This document shows positions 62,944 through 64,000 of a stretch of DNA of 64,000 nucleotides, one piece after another. Position numbers and translations under genes: made by a program. The notes under the pieces were generated by a model that saw only the letters and a list, made by a program, of their open reading frames with translations, searched no databases and had not been told where the DNA came from. Positions within the stretch are counted from its first letter, which is position 1. Every line of letters begins with the position of its first letter. Location of the stretch: positions 26,753 through 90,752 of the forward strand of contig NZ_WTFT01000016.1 in NCBI RefSeq assembly GCF_009861505.1. The letters run 5' to 3'. The DNA is from Pseudomonas izuensis (GTDB lineage Bacteria; Pseudomonadota; Gammaproteobacteria; Pseudomonadales; Pseudomonadaceae).

Positions 62944-63892
62944 TACGCAACCTCAGACTCAGCTCACCACCACTGAAGGCCTTTTCCACACCATCCACCT
63001 TCAAGCGCAACGCGCCCTGCCCATCAATACCCAGCACTTCGCCATCTACTTGGTTAACACCAGCAATCAACGACACTGCACGCCCCTGCCACAGATGATT
63101 TTGCTCCCACTCGGCCCGAACAGCTGAAAAGCCGCCAATCTGATGTCGGGCCAAGTATTTCTGCAGCATCACCCCAAGCTCTGCAGCCAGGTGATTGCGA
63201 TCAAACGCCCTGCCCGACTCGAGACGCATGGACGTCCATTGCTGATCGACCTCATCAGCCATCTGCATATTTACATTAATACCGATACCCAGCACCACGT
63301 GACAAACGTCGGCAGGATCCCCGACCAACTCCAGCAGTATTCCGGCAATCTTCTTCTGACCGACCAGGACATCATTGGGCCATTTCAATCCTACCCCCGG
63401 AATACCAAGCTCGCGCAGGACCTGCATGACCGCCAGCCCGACGACAAGACTCAACCCTTCCAGTTGCCGCATTCCACCTTCGACACGCAGTACCAGGCTG
63501 TAATAGATGTTTTCTGCGAAAGGACTTACCCACTTCCGCCCTCGCCGCCCGCGACCGGCAGTCTGCCGCTCAGCAAGCACGACAAAAGGCGCAGCCTGAT
63601 GCCGCTCGATGGCACGCAGAGCTTCAGCATTTGTGGAGTCAATTGAATGGAAGACCAGGACAGGCCAACCACAAGACGGCGCCAATCGCCCGATCTCCGC
63701 CGGATCAAGCAGCGTCAGCGGCGCAGCCAGCTGATAACCACGCCCTCGAACCTTGTGAATGGATAATCCCAGCTCAGCCTCTAACTGCTGAAGCTGCTTC
63801 CATACAGCACTGCGACTAACCCCCAAGGCAGCGCCCAGTGCCTGCCCCGAATGGAATCGGCCATCTTTAAGAAGCTTTAACAACGTCAGCAT
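62933..63892 (-). CDS. birA: Bifunctional biotin ligase/biotin operon repressor BirA
   Basis: This 319-residue enzyme biotinylates acetyl-CoA carboxylase and represses biotin genes. The N-terminal winged helix-turn-helix (LLKDGRFHSGQALGAALGVSRSAVWKQLQQLEAELG, about residues 6-45) makes it the repressor-type. The ligase domain has the biotin loop GRGRRGRKWVSPFAENIYYS and KWPNDVLVG. The C-terminal domain follows from about residue 270. It overlaps coaX by 11 bases. Confidence 0.96.
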   Translation of the reverse strand: MLTLLKLLKDGRFHSGQALGAALGVSRSAVWKQLQQLEAELGLSIHKVRGRGYQLAAPLTLLDPAEIGRLAPSCGWPVLVFHSIDSTNAEALRAIERHQAAPFVVLAERQTAGRGRRGRKWVSPFAENIYYSLVLRVEGGMRQLEGLSLVVGLAVMQVLRELGIPGVGLKWPNDVLVGQKKIAGILLELVGDPADVCHVVLGIGINVNMQMADEVDQQWTSMRLESGRAFDRNHLAAELGVMLQKYLARHQIGGFSAVRAEWEQNHLWQGRAVSLIAGVNQVDGEVLGIDGQGALRLKVDGVEKAFSGGELSLRLRNDS

Positions 63893-63980
63893 GCAAGTCT
63901 CGCCTCACAATGAGGCCCGCATGATAGCCACGCCCCGAGCAGTTGCATAGAAACCTGGCGAAGCAGATTTTCCTGCGGAC

Positions 63981-64000
63981 AAAACAAAACCCCTACCTGC
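63981..64000 (-). terminator. Half of a terminator hairpin cut by the window edge
   Basis: Read on the minus strand, GCAGGTAGGGG is followed by TTTTGTTTT. This is the 3' arm and U-tract of a rho-independent terminator whose 5' arm lies beyond the window. In P. aeruginosa an rRNA operon lies upstream of birA, so this may be its end (inference). Confidence 0.5.

Noticed and set aside
63893..63980. Possible promoter for birA
   Set aside because: A TATCAT -10-like hexamer exists on the minus strand, but I see no acceptable -35 at 16-18 bases.

Overview
The window is chromosomal DNA from a Pseudomonas of the fluorescens group. This rests on codon use and GC content, on the gene orders, and on paired REP sequences of the kind common in that group. 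Two blocks follow gene orders I recall from P. aeruginosa PAO1: the left end matches PA4064-PA4069, and 23.4-64 kb matches PA4232-PA4280. I see no prophage, insertion sequence, CRISPR array or clear genomic island.

Layout. (1) 1-5.2 kb: the end of an ABC ATPase gene, an FtsX-type permease and a DUF3299 protein, then oprG with an ANR-like promoter, then two convergent, overlapping epimerase/RmlD-like genes. (2) 5.5-20 kb, accessory but ordinary: lhr helicase, an MscS-family channel, an MFS exporter, a YecE-like gene followed by an EEP phosphatase-clsB-ybhN operon, and a DUF3182 (ATP-grasp-like) and alpha/beta-hydrolase pair. Seven REP doublets lie between these genes. (3) 20-23.4 kb: a GlxA-type regulator divergent from a cysteine hydrolase, and a DUF417 (RclC/YkgB-like) membrane protein convergent with an AraC regulator that resembles RclR. 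(4) 23.4-30.6 kb: ssb, a YajR-like MFS gene, uvrA, ftnA and katA, which serve DNA repair, iron storage and peroxide defence.

(5) 30.7-61.6 kb: one long run of translation and transcription genes, all on the minus strand. In transcription order it holds tRNA-Tyr, tRNA-Gly and tRNA-Thr; tRNA-Trp-secE-nusG; rplKA-rplJL-rpoBC; the str operon (rpsL rpsG fusA tuf); the S10 operon; the spc operon; and the alpha operon (rpsM rpsK rpsD rpoA rplQ). Sigma70-type promoters with 16-17 bp spacers can be read at most operon borders, along with attenuator or terminator hairpins and leader structures. (6) 61.7-64 kb: a small membrane-anchored protein, coaX and birA. Half of a terminator hairpin enters from the right edge.

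Points worth a second look are the absence of a tuf gene between tRNA-Thr and tRNA-Trp, a strong promoter-like element inside the spc operon, hairpins abutting -35 boxes at operon borders, an ANR-type class II promoter before oprG, an RmlD-like protein that lacks its YxxxK motif, and the RclR/RclC-like pair. No clearly novel system stands out. Most of the right two thirds is conserved housekeeping sequence.
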